Origin: Humulus lupulus
Taxonomy: Eukaryota > Streptophyta > Magnoliopsida > Rosales > Cannabaceae
Reading direction: 5' to 3'
Assembly (NCBI RefSeq): GCF_963169125.1
Contig: NC_084802.1
Coordinates: 40,942,607 to 41,006,606, forward strand
DNA length: 64,000 bases
Shown here in pieces: positions 45,170 to 57,244 of this stretch. The notes beneath the pieces were generated by a model that worked only from the letters and a program-made list of their open reading frames with translations, was not told the origin of the DNA and made no database searches. Numbering within the stretch: position 1 is the first letter of the stretch; each line of letters starts with the position of its first letter. The translations under genes were made by a program, and so were the position numbers.

Positions 45170-47095
45170 CTAATTATTATTGTCTTCATCAAAAGTTTCA
45201 TTTAGAAAATCTTCAACATTCGTGCTTCGACTCAAACCTTCATGAGACTGTGGTGCTGGTGACGAAGGATAATATGGCCGAGGCTGTGGGCAAATCAAAG
45301 GAGACTGCTGCTGTTGTTGATTCGGAGAAGTGTAGTATTGCTGATTATAAACGGACTGCTGTGTCGATCCTCCATAATGAGGATATACCGGCTGCTGCTG
45401 CATGAACGGCCCAAATTGACCATACATAGGTTGTTGTTGTTGTTGTTGCTGCTGCGGTAATCCTCCAAACTGACTTCCCATAGGTTGTGTCTGTGGAAAC
45501 TGGGAAGAAAGTCCAAACATATAATTAAAAAGTGGCGACTGAGAGGAACCACCAGATATGTTTGGAGAATTTTGTTGTGGTTGCTGTGGCATCGACGACG
45601 TCCCCGGGCTTTGATTAGATGTACTACCTTGTTGTTGAGAAGGTAAGAACTGCTGCAATAAACTTTCATAGCGTGGGTCATGGAGGGAAGAATCAGTCTG
45701 CAAATTTCCTGACTCGACCTTATCACGCATCTTAACCCACATCTCAGCCAAAACTCCCATCATCTCTGGAGTCACATTAGTAGGAACTTGTGACTGAGTT
45801 TGGCTTGAACTTTGACTTGTGGAGCTAGATGCTGATTTCTTCCCTTTGCCTCTAGGCCTGTATCCCACTCCTATTTGATAATCAGACCTCGAGCCAAGAA
45901 CTTTATCCATAACCTTATACTGTATTGATTTAGCAGTCGAACCTTCACTAGAAGCAGATTCAGAACCTGACCGACTACTTTGAATATTTTGTCTCTCCAT
46001 CTCTTGGGTCATTTGTTCCTGCCAAAAGAAAATGTTAAAAAACCAATATTACTATAATATAAGATCAATAAAGAAAGAAAAAACTTTAACTTACATGTAG
46101 TTCTTTGCAAGTTTCGCTAACCCAAGTCTTCGTAGATTTTTTTATATGAGTATCTTTCCAAGCATCAATAGCATGCTCATCAGGTTCATCCTACAAAATT
46201 CCGATGTTAGTTTAATTAATAATATAATAATATCAAATAAAGTTAAGTATTTTACTTACATATTCGTTACGGATCGCCGCCATTGATTTAGAGCCTTGCG
46301 TCGACAAATACTTCATTTCCTTTCTATTTTTCTTGTTCTGCGTGGATCGCGCTATAAACTTTGGGCTCAGAAACAGATCGACGATTTCTTTCCAACTCTC
46401 CTTCGAGCATAAGTCAGGAATAGCATTGAGAGCACTATCCAAATCATTCGGATTTCCAGAATAATATTTTTGGAAATGAGAATACCTAATATTCTTTCTC
46501 TCTGAATATCTTTTGCGCATCTCCGTATACAGAGTTCCCATAACTCTTTCAGGTTCTGGATGCCCATCGATATTATAGTAATACTAAAAAAAAAATTGTT
46601 AGTTTAAATTTTTATAGACTAAAATGTATAATATAAAAAAAAATTATATATTTTTTTTTACCTTCATCTTTTGAACGACCTGGTCTTTATATTGCTGAGG
46701 AACATCTTTAAAATCTAAATAATGTCCCAGCAATAGTAATGTAACTTCAGTACTCAATTGACGAACAAAAGCTTGGTGCTCAGTACCAACCACTTTGTCT
46801 GTCGCCGGATCAAGTTGCAATTCAAGTGGTTTGCCAGCATCCCGCCTTCGTTTTTCAATATTAACATTACTAGCAGGGCCACGTCCCCTCCTTCTTGCAG
46901 GACGATCTATTAATTTGTTTAATACATAAAAATAAAAATATTAGTAAATCTTAAACTTTTAAACAGATTATAATATATCACATAACTAAAATTTAGATAT
47001 TAACCTGACTCGCAAGTTGAGGGTATCCTGCTAGGATCTGTGGGGTCTTGACCACCACCATCTCCACCGTGATGGGATACTATATCAGCTGACAT
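45170..47095 (-). CDS. TNPA-like second transposition protein of CACTA-2 (Transposase_24-like)
   Basis: Five exons read on the minus strand: 47095-47005, 46906-46662, 46583-46260, 46190-46095 and 46018-45170. Each junction has GT donor and AG acceptor, and the total of 1605 nt gives 534 codons plus stop with consistent phases. N-terminus MSADIVSHHGGDGGG; a basic patch RPARRRGRG; then the conserved block with VDLFLSPKFIARSTQNKKNR and the GSKSMAAIRNEY end, typical of Ptta/En/Spm plant transposases (Transposase_24). The C-terminal half is Gln/Ser/Pro-rich, with a run of nine Gln. Known role of TNPA-type proteins is binding subterminal repeats and assisting transposition. It lies 185 bp downstream of the TNPD-like stop, so the two may share one transcript by alternative splicing as in En/Spm. 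Confidence 0.88.
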
Positions 47096-47280
47096 GTCTC
47101 TTGTATTCATAAATATTTAAGATTTAATAATAAAAATAGAAATCAAATTTAAGATTTAATATCATCAAATTTAATTAAGTAATGAAATAACATTAAACAA
47201 AATCAATATCAACATAAATTGGAAAATACAAATCAAATTCAAATTTTTGTGTTTGTTACAAAGGTAATCATTACATAAAA

Positions 47281-50200
47281 CTAATAATCACTATCACTTC
47301 CCTCATTAACTAAATTAGCATTAACATCATCTTCACAAAAATCAATTAATAAATCATCTTCTTCATCTAATTCTTCATCTGCTTCTTCATCGCCTAACTC
47401 GTGATCCTCTTGACTAACATTTAAATTTTGTACTATACTAATGTCAATCAAATTTTGAGTAGGTAGCATAACCAACTCGCCGAGATCCACAGTCAACACA
47501 AAATTTGATGAGCTAATATCATGTACCACATCAATGTCTGAATTAGCTTCACAGTTCTCGACATCCCAAATTTGTCGATGGTTTACACCCTCAACAACTT
47601 TCCACTGATTTCCTCTAAGTAAATCATCGAGATAAAATACTTGCTTCGCTTGATTTGCAAGTATATATGGGTCATCCTTGTACCATTCCCCGCTAGTGTT
47701 TATACTAGTAATATTATTCTCTATAATTATTTTTTTCCTTCTTGGATCTGTATTAAACCACTTACACTTGAACAATGTCACAGAATATGTGCCAGTAAAT
47801 GTTAACTTTAATACTTCTTCAAGTATTCCATAATAGTTAAAATCTTCTGTTCCAGCAACAAATACTCCACTGTTTTGAGTGCTCCTCTTTAAATCTCGTT
47901 TGGTTGACATAAATCGAACACCATTCACTATACAACCTTCGTAATAAGCTCCTAAATGATCTGATCCAGATGCTAAAGCTAGCAACTCGTCACCATTATC
48001 TAACGATCCAAGCTTTTGTAAGTCGTATATCTAAAAGAATAAATAAAATTATTAGAGAATTGAAAACAACACTTAAAAGGATGAAAGAATATAGGGTAGG
48101 TTTTTTTTTTCACCTTCTTGTGAAACCATCGCTGAAAAGATTTCTTATGTAAAATGTTATGATCTCCATCCCGATATTTCTGTTTGATTTCTTCTAAGTG
48201 TTCACTATAAATAAGAACAAAAATTTTGAATCAGTTGAAAGCATTTTCAATGAAATAAAAGCAACTTTTGGGAAGAAACTTACTCCAAATATTTCTGAAT
48301 TTCAGGTGAATTGTTGTATATGTACCACTCTGCTTGTTCACGAGTCGCACGATCAAGAGGCTTTAGAGTTTCTTTTGTTATAGGTCGACATTGCGATTGA
48401 AATACAAAAAGATTTCTTGGTGTCACCTCATCTTCATTGCGATCAAGACGATTAAATCTTGTTTCAACACCTTTGAAATACATCGAACAAAATGTCAAAG
48501 CCTCATCTGCAACATAACCCTCGGCTATCGACCCTTCAGGACGGGCTTTATTTCCAACGTAATTCTTTAATTTTTTCATGTATCTTTCAAAAGGATACAT
48601 CCAACGCATAAATACCGGTCCACCCAGAATTGCTTCTTCAGGCAAATGTAAAATCAAATGCACCATTATATCAAAAAAGGCTGGAGGAAATATGAGTTCC
48701 ATTTTACATAATATTAGAATAAGATCTTTTTGTGCTTCCTCCATATCGCTAACCTTTATAGTTCTTGCACAAATTTGCCTGAAAAAGTTACATAACTCAT
48801 AAATGGTAGTCGATATACTCTTTGAAAGAAACTTGCGAACACCCACTGATAGTAATCGTTGCATTATTACATGACTGTCGTGGGACTTTAAACCGTTGAT
48901 ATTTGTTAAATCAGCATTTACTTTCTTCTTTAAATTGGAACAAAAATTATCTGGAAATTTCACATCTCGAATAAATTTACAAAACTGCATTCTTTGATCA
49001 GATGTGAGAACATAAGGGGCATGAGGCTTCATTAACTTTCCGCTGTCATCTTCATATATCCACAACGATTCCCTTACTCCAAACTTTTTCAAATCATGTC
49101 TTGCATTAGTGGTGTCCTTGGATTTATCATTATCCAAGATTGTGCCTAACAAACTATCACACACATTCTTCTCCACATGCATGACATCAATGTTGTGTTT
49201 TAAAGTGTTCGAAGACCAATAATCAAGCTCATAAAATATGCTTTTCTTCCTCCAATTTTGATCTTCTGCAATACGCCTACGTTTGACACCTCCAAACATC
49301 TCGTGTTTTCCAGGAACTTGTGGTACAAGTTTGTTTACTTGTTCTAATATTTCCTCACAAGTAAAACGTCTTGGTGGACGCCTTCTCTCGATTTGTCCGT
49401 CAAACTGAGTGTCTCTTCTCATTCGATGGTTACTTGGAAGGAATCTTCTTTGACCAATGTAGGATGTCTTACCGATCACTCGAACAGAAGTTGTGTCTTC
49501 ATTACACGTCGGACAAGCTTTGTATCCCTGACCACTCCATCCAGATAAATAGCTACGAGCAGGAAAATCGTTAACTGTCCACAATAAGGCTGCACGCAAC
49601 TTAAACATAGTGTTGGTTATGCTATCTCTTGTATCGACACCATTAACCCACAACTCCCTTAACTCATCCACCAATGGTCTCAAGAATATATCCATGTCCT
49701 TTCCCGGTGATTTTGGTCCAGGAATAAGAATGGATAATATGAAATTATTATCTTTCATACACATCCAAGGTGGAAGATTGTAGTTAGCCAACACCACAGG
49801 CCACATACTATATGCTTGACTCATGTTGCCAAACGGATTGAAACCATCTGCAGCTAAACCTAAACGAACATTTCGAGGTTCACTAGCAAAATCAGGATGT
49901 TTGGCATCGAAATCCTTCCACGCTAACCCATCCACTGGGTGTCTCATTATCCCATCGTCTTTTGATTTCCCAGTATAGTGCCATAACATTTGCTTCGCTG
50001 TAAGTCTTGAACTGTACAGTCTTTTTAATCGAGGAGTTAATGGAAAGTAACACATCACCTTATGTGGTACCTTTTTTCCATCAGTTTTTTCAGGAGAAAT
50101 CCATCTACTACTTCCGCAAATTGGACAAGTCTCTTTAGTTGAATGCTCTTTGTAAAACAAACAACAATCATGTTCACATACATGAATTGACTCGTACCCT

Positions 50201-50787
50201 AACCCTAATTTCTGTAATCTTTTTTTAGCCTCGTAGTACGTTGATGGAATTTTATTTCCCTTCGGAAATGCAAGCTTTAGTAATTTCAGTAATTCATCGA
50301 AGATTTTATTGGGAATCTTGCCTCTAACTTTCAAATGCAATAATTTTGCTAAAAAGTTAAGAGAAGATATCCAATTACAACCAGGATATAACTCAGCCTC
50401 AATCTCGTCAAACAGATCGTCATAAAATTGTCCCGCCGCAGGGTTATTTTCTACTTCTTCGGTTGTAGGTAGAAGGAAGTCTTCGACCATTGGAATCATC
50501 TCATCAACATCATCGTCATTGACGTCCACCACATTGGCAACATCTGCTTCCGCTTCACCGTGATATATCCACTTCTCGTAACCTCGATGAAAACCCCAAT
50601 CGAATACGTGTGCTTTCACCATAGGTATAGTTTCAAGCCTATTATTTATGCATCTAACACACGGACACCTAATTCTACCAGAGGAATCCTTATATTCCGA
50701 CGCCATCGTCAAAAAAGCTTGTAGACCGTTCCAATATTCTCGACAAGCACGATTTCTCAATGTCGTCCAAGTCTTGTCGATCGCCAT
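47281..50787 (-). CDS. TNPD-like transposase of CACTA-2, intact
   Basis: Three exons on the minus strand: 50787-48284, 48204-48114 and 48030-47281, all GT-AG. The sum is 3345 nt, 1114 codons plus stop, and the phases agree. Order of domains: Transpos_assoc-like N-terminus (residues 1-75, CPCVRCINNR), Transposase_21 (about 180-480; CPICGSSRW zinc-binding-like, VPHKVMCYFPLTPRL, NVRLGLAADGFNPFGNMS, YLSGWSGQGYKACPTC), DUF4218 (about 610-770; HVIMQRLLSVGVRKFL, WMYPFERYMKKLKNYVGNKA), and DUF4216 with an acidic C-terminus (exon 3; GCIVNGVRF, FKCKWFNTD). This is the DDE-type CACTA transposase family, acting in the nucleus on the element ends. No stop or frameshift was found. The start is the first ATG, matching the CACTA-1 homologue (MSIDKSW versus MAIDKTW). 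Confidence 0.94.
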
Positions 50788-51214
50788 CTAAAGTGTTATA
50801 AAAATATATAAGTTTACGATATGCGAATTGTCTTATATTTTAAAGTGTTATAAAATGTTTATAATAGTCTATTATAAACATTTAATAGTTTTAAACTACT
50901 TTAAAATGTTTTATAATATAAACAATTATAATTGTTATATTATATTATAAAACATTTAATAGTTTTATGCTACTTTGTAATGCTTTTATAATATAATTGT
51001 TATATTATATTATAAAACATTTAATAATTTTATATTATATTATAACACATTTAATAATTTTATGCTATTTTATGTTTTACCATAATATTTTATGCTATTT
51101 TATCCTAAAATTATTTATTTATTTAATTAGTAAATAATTAATTATTTAATTAATTAATTATCTATCATCTAATTTTTCCTTTACTAAAAAATTAATTATT
51201 TAATAAATACTTAA

Positions 51215-51625
51215 TTGTTTATTTAATTTATTAATCATATTATTAATTTAAATGTTTACTTATTATTTAATTAATTAGTTAATTATTATCTAATTTTTCC
51301 TTTATTTAAATAAATTATTATTATCTAATGTTTACTAATTATTTAATTAATTAATTATTTATTTATTTATCAATTTATTAATCATATTATTAATTTAAAT
51401 GTTTACTTATTATTTAATTAATTAGTTAATTATTATCTAATTTTTCCTTTATTTAAATAAATTATTATTATCTAATGCTTACTAATTATTTAATTAATTA
51501 ATTAATTATCAATTTATTAATCATATTATTAATTTAAATGTTTACTTATTATTTAATTAATTAGTTAATTATTATCTAATTTTTCCTTTATTTAAATAAA
51601 TTATTATTATCTAATGTTTACTAAT
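51215..51625. repeat. AT-rich tandem repeat, period about 140-147 bp, three copies
   Basis: The phrase TAATTTTTCCTTTATTTAAA followed by TAAATTATTATTATCTAATG begins at about 51291, 51438 and 51578. Confidence 0.82.
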
Positions 51626-52470
51626 TATTTAATTTATACTTAATTAATTAATTAATTAATTATCTATTATCTAATTATTCCTTTACTAAAAAATTAATTA
51701 TTTAATTCATACTTAATTATTTATTTATTTAATATTCATTTAATTATTTATTTATCATATTATTAATTCAAATCTTTCCTAATTATTTAATTAATAATAA
51801 ATAAATAAATTAATTACTTAATTAATTAATAAATTATTTATTTAGTTATTTAACATATCTATTCTAAAAACTTAATAATTAATATGTAATTAATTGAAAT
51901 TATTTTTATTTAATTAATCCTATAATTTCTCTTTTATATAATTTCTTAATAATTATTTATATGTATTATTTAATACTTACTTTTTAATAAATAAATTTTT
52001 AATTATTTAATTTTTATTATTCTCATATCAATTACTATCTAAGTTATTAAAATAACTTTTTTCTTTAATTTAATATTTATTTTATTGTTTATTAATATTT
52101 TATTTCTCTACCATTAAACTATTTTTTTAATAATTAATAACAAATTTATTAAAATCTAAACTTCACAATATTAAAATAATTTTAATTAAACTATAACAAA
52201 AATACATTACAACAATCTAACAATATAATAACAATTTAACAATAATAAAAAATTATTCATTAATAATATCTAACAATATTTTAATATTCTTTAAAACTAA
52301 ATGAACAAAATAAAAATGTATGAAATAGAAAATTAATTACCTGCAGTACAACAATAGCAAGATGCAATACTCCCAATGAAGCCCTGAAATATATATATAT
52401 ATATATTAGATAAAACAATATTTTTTAATTCAAAACAAAATTGATATAAATTTAAGTGAAAGATTAGAAG

Positions 52471-52770
52471 TGGTTAAGGGTTGTCGGTCACGGTAAAATC
52501 AGAAACACGGACCAATGGTTACTCATCATATCTAACACCACAATTTTATAAAAAGAAAAAATACTTTAAGCTAAAAACAAACACCAAATAAATCGAAGAA
52601 AAAATAAAAGTTTGTTCAGCCCAAGGAAAGTAACCACATAGAAATATTTGATATCAATAGATTCAAAACAAAATTGATCAAAACAATCAATAAAGTAAAC
52701 GATCAGAGATGGTTAAGAGTTGTCAGTCACGGTAAAAATCAGAAACACGGACCAATAGTAATTTCTTCAT
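52471..52770. repeat. Direct repeat of about 65 bp, 238 bp apart
   Basis: TGGTTAAG(G/A)GTTGTC(G/A)GTCAC and CAGAAACACGGACCAATAG/GT occur at 52471-52530 and 52710-52770. Confidence 0.85.
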
Positions 52771-53127
52771 ATCTAAAAAACAGTATATATTTTCTAAAAT
52801 TATAAGAACAAAATATAAGAATCATCAGAGACTTAAGTACTAAGAATCATGGAATAAATCCATCATATTGTTGCAGTTATATTCTCATCAGTTGATTGCT
52901 AATCTCAAACAAAAGAAAGAAAAAAAGAGCAAGTAATCGACGGGGACGAACCGAGTTGGGAATCACTGAGATCTGGAGGATGATAGTTGAGGGCGTGCTA
53001 TTGCTCCGGACGAACGGAAGGACGAACGGGAGAAGAAAAATCGCCTGAGTTGTGTTTTGGGAGACTTGGCCGAACGGACGCGAAGAAGATGGATAGTCTG
53101 CATATATAGATTATTATTGCCTCTTGG

Positions 53128-53452
53128 AGGTCCGCCGGCAATAATAACTCCGCCGGCAATAGCACAATAACGGTAATATTTTATTTATTATTACCGGCGG
53201 AACCCGCCGGCAATAATCCGCCGGTAATAATCGAAATATTATTACCGGCGGAGACCGCCGGTAATACTGAAAATAATAAATGGGCGGCAACATTGCCGCG
53301 GTAATGAATTTTACTTATTACCGGCAGGCTGTCCGCCGGTAATAATAAATTTCCCGCCGGTATTAATTATCAAATTTTAAAAAAATAAAAAAAAAGCTTA
53401 ATACCGGCGGACTTCGTTTTCCGCCGGCAATTGTTCCGCCGGTAAATAACAT
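53128..53452. repeat. CACTA-2 right subterminal repeats
   Basis: Again more than ten copies of ACCGGCGG / CCGCCGGT in both orientations. The motif differs from the CCGAGAAC motif of CACTA-1, so the two elements should not share end-binding specificity. Confidence 0.92.
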
Positions 53453-53468
53453 TTTTGTTGTAGTGATT

Positions 53469-54077
53469 GATACCTTGATCTTTGATTTCTTAGCCTCCTA
53501 CCAACATGTAAAATAAAATTAGGGTTTTAAGCTTAAAACCTATCTTTTCACCCAATTTTCTATGGATTTAAATTAGAACTTTTGAGTTAAACAACCATCT
53601 CAAGCCTCAACAACAAGCATTTTTGTACCCATTTGAGCCTAGAACAAGAGCAACCTTTGTATGACTAGACAAGATACCAAGTTTCCCTAACACATGCCCT
53701 CCACTTTAGAAATGCACATTTTTCTCATCTAAATGGGGAACTAGGTGAGAATGAAGACAATTTTCTATCTTAGAATGTTAAAAAAGTAATTTTCTTTTTC
53801 GTAAAATAAAAAAAGAGGCAAAAGTGTTGGGGTTTAGTAAATTTTTTAAAATATAAAAACATATTTAGTAACAATTTTTTTTTTTCCTTAAGAATAAAGA
53901 TTAAAAAACATATCCCATAATGATGATAGGAAGGAGGCAGAAGAATGTGATGTCATTGAAGGGAATTCTCAGATGCTAATCTATCAGATTCTTCGTTAGC
54001 GATCGTGGTAACGATGAATCATTTGACGAATTTATCTAACAGCTAGAGAGAAGACGACGGTTTGGATTATAGGAATA
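53469..54077. other. Unassigned sequence between CACTA-2 and the Ale copia
   Basis: Contains no recognisable protein or repeat boundary. This was the host side of both insertions. The 53480-53700 part has leader-like low-complexity sequence but no supported gene. Confidence 0.5.
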
Positions 54078-54082
54078 CCATC

Positions 54083-54371
54083 AGATAAAAAGAAGAAGAA
54101 CAATGATTTGTATAGAATCAGCTCAAAAACAGAGTGAGCTCAAACTTTTCATTAAATAGTCAGTGTGTATAAAGGAGGGAAAGCCTAGGGTCATTTCAGG
54201 GCCAACACGTGTACAATTAAAAGAATATTACAGCAATCAAATAACAAAATTCTGTTAGAAAAGGTACAACCAAATATTCCTTGGGATTGCATCATTTAGC
54301 CAACACATTCCTCCATGTCAGCAGGTGTATTTCTCTCCATGTCAGCTGCTGCATCATCAATTTCTTTCACA
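54083..54371 (-). repeat. 3' LTR of the Ale-type copia
   Basis: Left copy. Preceded in element orientation by the purine tract GTTTGAGGGGTGG (54384-54372). Confidence 0.95.
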
Positions 54372-57244
54372 CCACCCCTCAAACGAAATGGTGATGAAAT
54401 TACATTGAGTTTGTTGATTAGAAATTGAAAACGAGATGGTGACAGTCCCTTAGTCAAACAATCAGCTATTTGATCATGTGAGGGAACATATCTAATTTCC
54501 AAAGCTTTTTGCAGAACCTTATCCCTTACAAAGTGCACATCAAGTTCTATGTGCTTTGTCCTAGCGTGATAGACAGGATTCGATGCTAGTGCACTTGCAC
54601 TCATGTTGTCACACCATATTACGGGTGTAGCCGTTAGTTTGAACTTCATTTCAGCAAGCAAACCTTTTAGCCAGGACAATTCAGCAGCGAGTTGGGCTAA
54701 AGCTCTGTATTCTGACTCTGTGCTTGAGCGAGCCACAACTATCTACTTCTTCGAGGACCAGGAAATTAGAGAGTCTCCCAAGAATACACAGTAGCCAGCT
54801 ACTGATTTCCTATCATCTGGACAGCAGGCCCAATCTGCGTCAGAGAAGCCGATTAAGTTAAGCGTGTCACATGGAGCAATATGGATTCCATGATGCATAG
54901 TGCCCTTCAAGTATCTGAGTATCCGTTTTGCAGCATTCCAATGCACCACTGTCGGGCTTTTAAGAAATTGGCTCAGCTTATTAACCGCAAAGGAGATGTC
55001 TGGTCGAGTATGGCTGAGATATTGAAGAGCTCCTATAATGCTCCTGTAGATGGTAGGCTGAGTCAATGGTTCTCCATCATTGATTGATAGTGGCTTACCA
55101 GCAACCATTGGGGTGGCACAAGGTTTCACATGAGTCATCTTTGCCTTCTGTAGGAGTTCTGCAATATATTTGCCTTGTGATAAATGAAATCCAGTATCAT
55201 CTCGGGACACCTCTACTCCTAAGAAGTAGTGTAAGGGACCAAGGTCTTTCAAAGAGAATGTATTGTTCAATCTGTTGATGAAAGTATGCAACTCGAACTT
55301 GTTATTTCCTGTTACAATTATATCATCAACGTAAACCAGCACCATAATAACAAATTTGGATTCCTGGAGCATGAAAAATGATGAATCAGCCCTGGAATTT
55401 ACAAATTTCCATTTCTGAAGTGTAATTAGCAGTTGGTCATACCAGGCCCTAGGGGCTTGTTTCAAGCCATAAATTGACTTGTGGAGTTTACATACATAGT
55501 TCTCTTTCCCTGGTTCCTCAAATCCTTGAGGTTGTGTCACATACACATCTTCTTCCAAAGTTCCATTTAAAAAGGCGTTGTTAATATCAATTTGTCTGAC
55601 TTCCCAATCATAGGCAGCGGCTATAGTGAGAACTACCGTAACAGTGACTGCCTTAACCACAGGGCTAAAGGTCTCACCAAAGTCGATGCCAGGTCGTTGA
55701 TGGAAGCCCTTCGCAACTAGACGAGCTTTAAAGCGCTGAAAACTACCATCCGCATTCAGCTTTTTCTTAAAAACCCACTTGCAACCTACAACAATGTACG
55801 AGTCATGAGGAGGAACAACTGTGTAGGTTCTGTTTCGTTTGAGAGAAACAATATCATCTCCCATGGCTGAATTCCACCCCTCGTGCTGAAGGGCCTCGGC
55901 AACCGAAGCAGGTTCATTGTCAGACAGGGAGATTTTGGCATGACCAAGGTAAAGTTTAGGTTTAAAAATCCCTGCTTTGGAGCGGGTAATCATAGGATGA
56001 GTGACCTGTGGCTCTGTGGGAGATGTACCTGTGACAACAGTGGGTGAAGAGGATATAGAAGAGGTTTGGCCAGCTGCTATGTCATCAGGAAAAAGGGTAA
56101 TAGGAGAACCAGCAGCTATATCATCAGCAGGAGGCAAAGAAGGACTTACAGTATGCTGTGGAGAGGAACAGGAAGAGGATGCGGCTGGAACACTTGCAGA
56201 ACCTGAGGAAGTTGGCACAACTGGAGGTGTGTACATTGGTAGATGAAGCCAAGAATGAGGAATATCAAGAGTCACTGTTGGTTCAGGTTGACAAGTATTT
56301 AGAAAACCAGTGTGGAAAGGAAACTCAAGCTCATTAAATATAACATGCCTAGAAAAATAGATTCTCCCATGAGGACTCAAACACTTATAGCCCTTGTGCA
56401 CTTCACTATACCCTAGATTAACACACTTGATGGAATGGAATTGGAACTTATGACTTTGATAGGGCCTAAGACACGGGAAGCATGCTGAACCAAAAACCTT
56501 AAGGAATTGATAGTCAGGTGGTCGAGAGTAAAGTACCTCAAAGGGAGATTTGTGAGACAAAATAGGAGTTGGGAGTCTATTAATAAGGTAGACAGCAGTG
56601 TGAAAGGCTTCTGACCAGTATTTAAGGGGCATTTTGGCTTGAGCTAATAGGGTGAGTCCCATTTCGACAATGTGTCGATGCTTCCTTTCGGCTCTCCCGT
56701 TTTGTTCCGAGGTATGTGGACAAGGGTGATTAAACAGGATTCCATTTTCAGTAACAAGTTGAGTAAATGCCTGATATTCTCCACCCCAATCTATCCTAAG
56801 TTGTTTGATTTTATGTTCAAATTGATTCTCAACAAGTGCCTTAAATTGAATAAAGGCTGCCAATGCATCTGATTTCTGTTTGAGGGGAAACAGCCAGGTA
56901 TAATGGCTATGGTCATCAATAAAATGTATGTAGTACCTAAAATTAATGTGAGAGGCAACAGGGGCAGGTCCCCACAAGTCCGTGTGGATTAAATCAAGTA
57001 CTTTGGCAGCTCTATTATGAGAATTTTTAAAGGGCAAAGCATGAGATTTTCCGAATTGGCAAGCATCACAAAAGGATTGTTTCTCATTGATATTGTGTTT
57101 TACATTTGACATTCTCAACACTTGATTTAAAACTAAGCTAGAGGGATGACCTAGGCGTCTATGCCAGGTATCCTTTAGGGAAACACTAGAATGACAATTT
57201 GACTGAACATCACTAGACACAGCTGGCTGAATAAACACTAGCAA
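54296..57244 (-). pseudogene. Copia integrase, reverse transcriptase and RNase H, one nonsense codon
   Basis: 57244-54743 encodes the integrase zinc region (WHRRLGHPSSLVL, CDACQFGKSHA), catalytic core (HTDLWGP, RIDWGGEY, EQNGRAERKHRH: the D-D-E set), and RT from about residue 470 (VFKKKLNADGSFQRFKARLV, ETFSPVVKA, DINNAFLNG, YGLKQAPRAWY, catalytic YVDD). A TAG at 54743-54745 stands where ISWSSKKQ is usual (CAG to TAG), and the same frame continues in RNase H to 54296 (ARSSTESEYRALA, WCDNMSA, HIELDVHFVRDK, DCLTKGL). Apart from the stop the domain set is complete. Confidence 0.93.

Larger units (their letters stand above)
50788..53127. other. 5' non-coding region of CACTA-2
   Basis: Very AT-rich, without coding capacity. 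Contains a long tandem block (51215-51625) and a dispersed direct repeat (52471/52710). It presumably includes promoter, leader and perhaps 5' introns; a GC-richer segment at 52930-53100 next to the right repeats may be the transcript start. Confidence 0.55.
44724..53465 (-). mobile_element. CACTA (En/Spm) transposon 2, probably autonomous
   Basis: Termini CACTACAGGAAAAC (left) and CACTACAACAAAAATG (right, complement), with a perfect 3 bp duplication ATT (44721-44723 and 53466-53468). Length 8742 bp. Both ends are packed with CCGGCGG / CCGCCGG repeats. Two minus-strand genes, TNPD-like then TNPA-like, can both be read without stops or frameshifts after splicing. Promoter and 5' region lie at the right end. 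Confidence 0.97.

Noticed and set aside
53469..54077. Possible host gene fragment between CACTA-2 and the copia
   Set aside because: No frame, splice pattern or family motif could be supported.
56001..56246. 81-codon plus-strand frame opposite the copia pol
   Set aside because: Antisense shadow of the Ser/Pro/Thr-rich linker between integrase and reverse transcriptase.
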